Of a stretch of 64,000 bases of DNA, positions 62,713-64,000 are shown piece after piece. The notes beneath the pieces are model-generated. The model made no database searches. It was not told the DNA's origin and worked only from the letters and a program-made list of their open reading frames with translations. The position numbers were made by a program, and so were the translations under genes. Numbering within the stretch: the first letter of the stretch is position 1; each line of letters begins with the position of its first letter. The stretch spans positions 124,001 through 188,000 of the forward strand of contig JAHJTN010000006.1 of assembly GCA_018829465.1 (NCBI GenBank), read 5' to 3'. The DNA is from Bacteroidota bacterium. Lineage in GTDB: Bacteria > Bacteroidota > Bacteroidia > Flavobacteriales > Flavobacteriaceae.

Positions 62713-64000
62713 GCATCTATGTCTTTAGAGGTGATAATACCTATAAGTATATTTTCGTGTGTTACCGGTAGGCATTTAATCTTATGTTCTAACATCATTT
62801 TTTCGGCCTCTTGCATGGTTTGATGCCTGTGAATACTCCGCACCGGTTGTCGAAAGATTTTTCGAATGCTTTTATTGAGGTTTATTTTATTTTTATATGC
62901 TTGAAGTACATCAGTTGAGCTGATAATTCCCACGAGTTCATATTGATTTTTAACTACCGGTAGGTGGTGAATATTTTTCCATTCCATGATTTTTTTGACC
63001 ATCAAAAGTGTGTCATCGGGCATGGCTGTGAACACGTTGGTTTTCATGTAGGCAGATACTGTGGGATGGTTGCGGACTTGATAATATTTTTTAATGCATA
63101 TTGACTGCCAATCGGCTACGCAATCGTAGGCCAAATTGTTTTCGTACATGCTTCGTGTGAGCAATTTGGTAGCAATAGAAGCACTGTGTTTTTCAGTGAT
63201 TTTTCGATAGTTATTAATGATCCACTCCGAACCCGTATGTTTGAAAAGTCTTTTTTGAATTACATTTAAGTAATGCGAAGCGATTTGCGAATCAATTCCG
63301 GCTTTTAGCAGTCCATCATACGCCAGTGGAAGTAGTTTATCTCCAATCAGCTTGCGGGCGTTTTGAAATTTTCCTTCCCAAAATAAGGGTGACTCTAATC
63401 CCAATCGGGCAGCATTTAGAAAATTCATTTTAGCCACATAAAAAGGTACTTTGCTGTGTAAATTTTTGAGGTTTTCGGGTTGGTTATACATCAAACCCAC
63501 CCAAAAACAAAAATTGGCTATCTCGTCTTTGGGAGAAGGTCCTGAAGGCAAATAACGGTTTTCTATACGGAGATGGGGCTTTTGTTGTTGGGTACCATAG
63601 CAAAGCCTGTTCCAACGGTAGTCTGTTCCATTGTGCAGTAGCAAAGCCGAAAGCTTGGGCGGCTTACCTGCCTTTATTTGCACCGTGCTTTTTTCTTTAA
63701 AATCGCCGGTCAAAATGCTTTTAAAACGAGTAATGGAATCTTTATAATAATCACCTGCGTTTCCTCTTTGCCAATCTCTGCCAAAACCCACTCGAGGTTC
63801 TTTGTCATTTAGCAAATAGGATGTAGATCTAGTATCTACACTTTGGCTAAAAAGCGCTATACGTGTTTCATGCCACAATTGCCTTCGAAGCAAGAGTGGT
63901 GAATTGGTAGCTACTGCCAAAACAGGACCGGATATGTATTGCGCCCAATTATACGCCGATCTAAAATGTGCTGGTGTAATTTGCAAATGTGCCTGAAAAC
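62700..64000 (-). CDS. GCS2-like carboxylate-amine ligase fused to a CBS pair, 5' end cut by window
   Basis: The open frame continues to the window edge (codons before 63986 still encode FQAH and then LQITPAHF), so the N-terminus is missing; a TTG start at 63986 is unlikely. The visible part matches the C-terminal half of a glutamate-cysteine ligase type 2 fold (YISGPVLAVATNSPLL, GTQQQKPHLRIENRYLPSGP). From about residue 315 two CBS motifs follow (HHLPVVKNQYELVGIISSTD; IKCLPVTHENILIGIITSKD). Such ligases form gamma-glutamyl or other amide bonds. Pairing with an AstE-type hydrolase suggests a peptide-metabolite pathway. Confidence 0.85.
   Translation of the reverse strand, partial: FQAHLQITPAHFRSAYNWAQYISGPVLAVATNSPLLLRRQLWHETRIALFSQSVDTRSTSYLLNDKEPRVGFGRDWQRGNAGDYYKDSITRFKSILTGDFKEKSTVQIKAGKPPKLSALLLHNGTDYRWNRLCYGTQQQKPHLRIENRYLPSGPSPKDEIANFCFWVGLMYNQPENLKNLHSKVPFYVAKMNFLNAARLGLESPLFWEGKFQNARKLIGDKLLPLAYDGLLKAGIDSQIASHYLNVIQKRLFKHTGSEWIINNYRKITEKHSASIATKLLTRSMYENNLAYDCVADWQSICIKKYYQVRNHPTVSAYMKTNVFTAMPDDTLLMVKKIMEWKNIHHLPVVKNQYELVGIISSTDVLQAYKNKINLNKSIRKIFRQPVRSIHRHQTMQEAEKMMLEHKIKCLPVTHENILIGIITSKDIDAWKR

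Noticed and set aside
1-64000. tRNA and rRNA genes
   Set aside because: All intergenic stretches above about 70 bases were read on both strands and no cloverleaf-like sequence or rRNA segment was recognised.

Overview
The window reads as chromosomal DNA of a gliding, type IX-secreting Bacteroidota, most likely class Flavobacteriia. Evidence: gldH, gldD and gldE; a PorG-like T9SS outer-membrane protein; a surface protein with a type A sorting domain; the RicT-type PSP1 protein next to gldH; a DnaG lacking its zinc ligands; and many genes preceded by the Bacteroidota -7 promoter element TAnnTTTG rather than a Shine-Dalgarno sequence. No rRNA, tRNA, CRISPR array, insertion sequence or prophage was seen. 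The first and last genes are cut by the window edges.

Layout. 0-15.8 kb (minus): an envelope run that reads, in transcription order, CBS protein, nadK, porG-like, uppS, bamA, two ompH/skp-like chaperones and murI, then a stand-alone MutS-like ATPase, trhO, a radical SAM protein, ricT-like, gldH and a penicillin-binding protein 1A. 15.9-19.7 kb (plus): pdxJ, an esterase, a small membrane protein and a GDSL lipoprotein, closed by a strong terminator facing an S9 peptidase. 22.4-25.6 kb (plus): a methionine/homoserine operon (osmC, metX, hom) behind two consecutive Met/Cys-rich leader peptides, each followed by a terminator hairpin. 25.6-35.8 kb: fbp, GNAT, aspartate kinase, an OlsF-like two-domain acyltransferase, a REPIN-like repeat, dnaG and leuS. 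35.8-43.8 kb: PepSY protein, Zn peptidase, ferredoxin and O-methyltransferase (plus), then PAP2, tatA, aroA, peroxiredoxin, Rrf2, RNase G, a 30-residue basic protein and HU (minus). 43.9-47.4 kb: mutY, ssb, gldE, gldD. 47.4-51.1 kb (minus): a KDO block (kdsB, kdsA and a transaldolase fused to KdsD-like CBS domains) with folA and a 2TM protein. 51.2-57.3 kb (plus): aminotransferase, KdsC-like phosphatase, oxidoreductase, lipoprotein, rpoN and a membrane protein. 57.4-61.2 kb (minus): three secreted-protein genes with a duplicated cassette. 61.5-64 kb (minus): an AstE/aspartoacylase-like hydrolase and a GCS2-CBS protein.

How the genes work together. Three themes dominate: envelope building (PBP1A, UppS, BamA, OmpH, MurI, KDO enzymes, TatA), gliding and type IX secretion, and the aspartate-to-methionine route (aspartate kinase, homoserine dehydrogenase, MetX).

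The most notable regulatory feature is the tandem attenuator at 22.38-22.76 kb. In the first unit, mutually exclusive hairpins can be drawn by eye and fit classical ribosome-mediated attenuation. The most notable metabolic oddity is the transaldolase-CBS fusion in the KDO block, where an arabinose-5-phosphate isomerase with the same CBS type would be expected. All functional calls rest on reading motifs; no database search or folding program was run.
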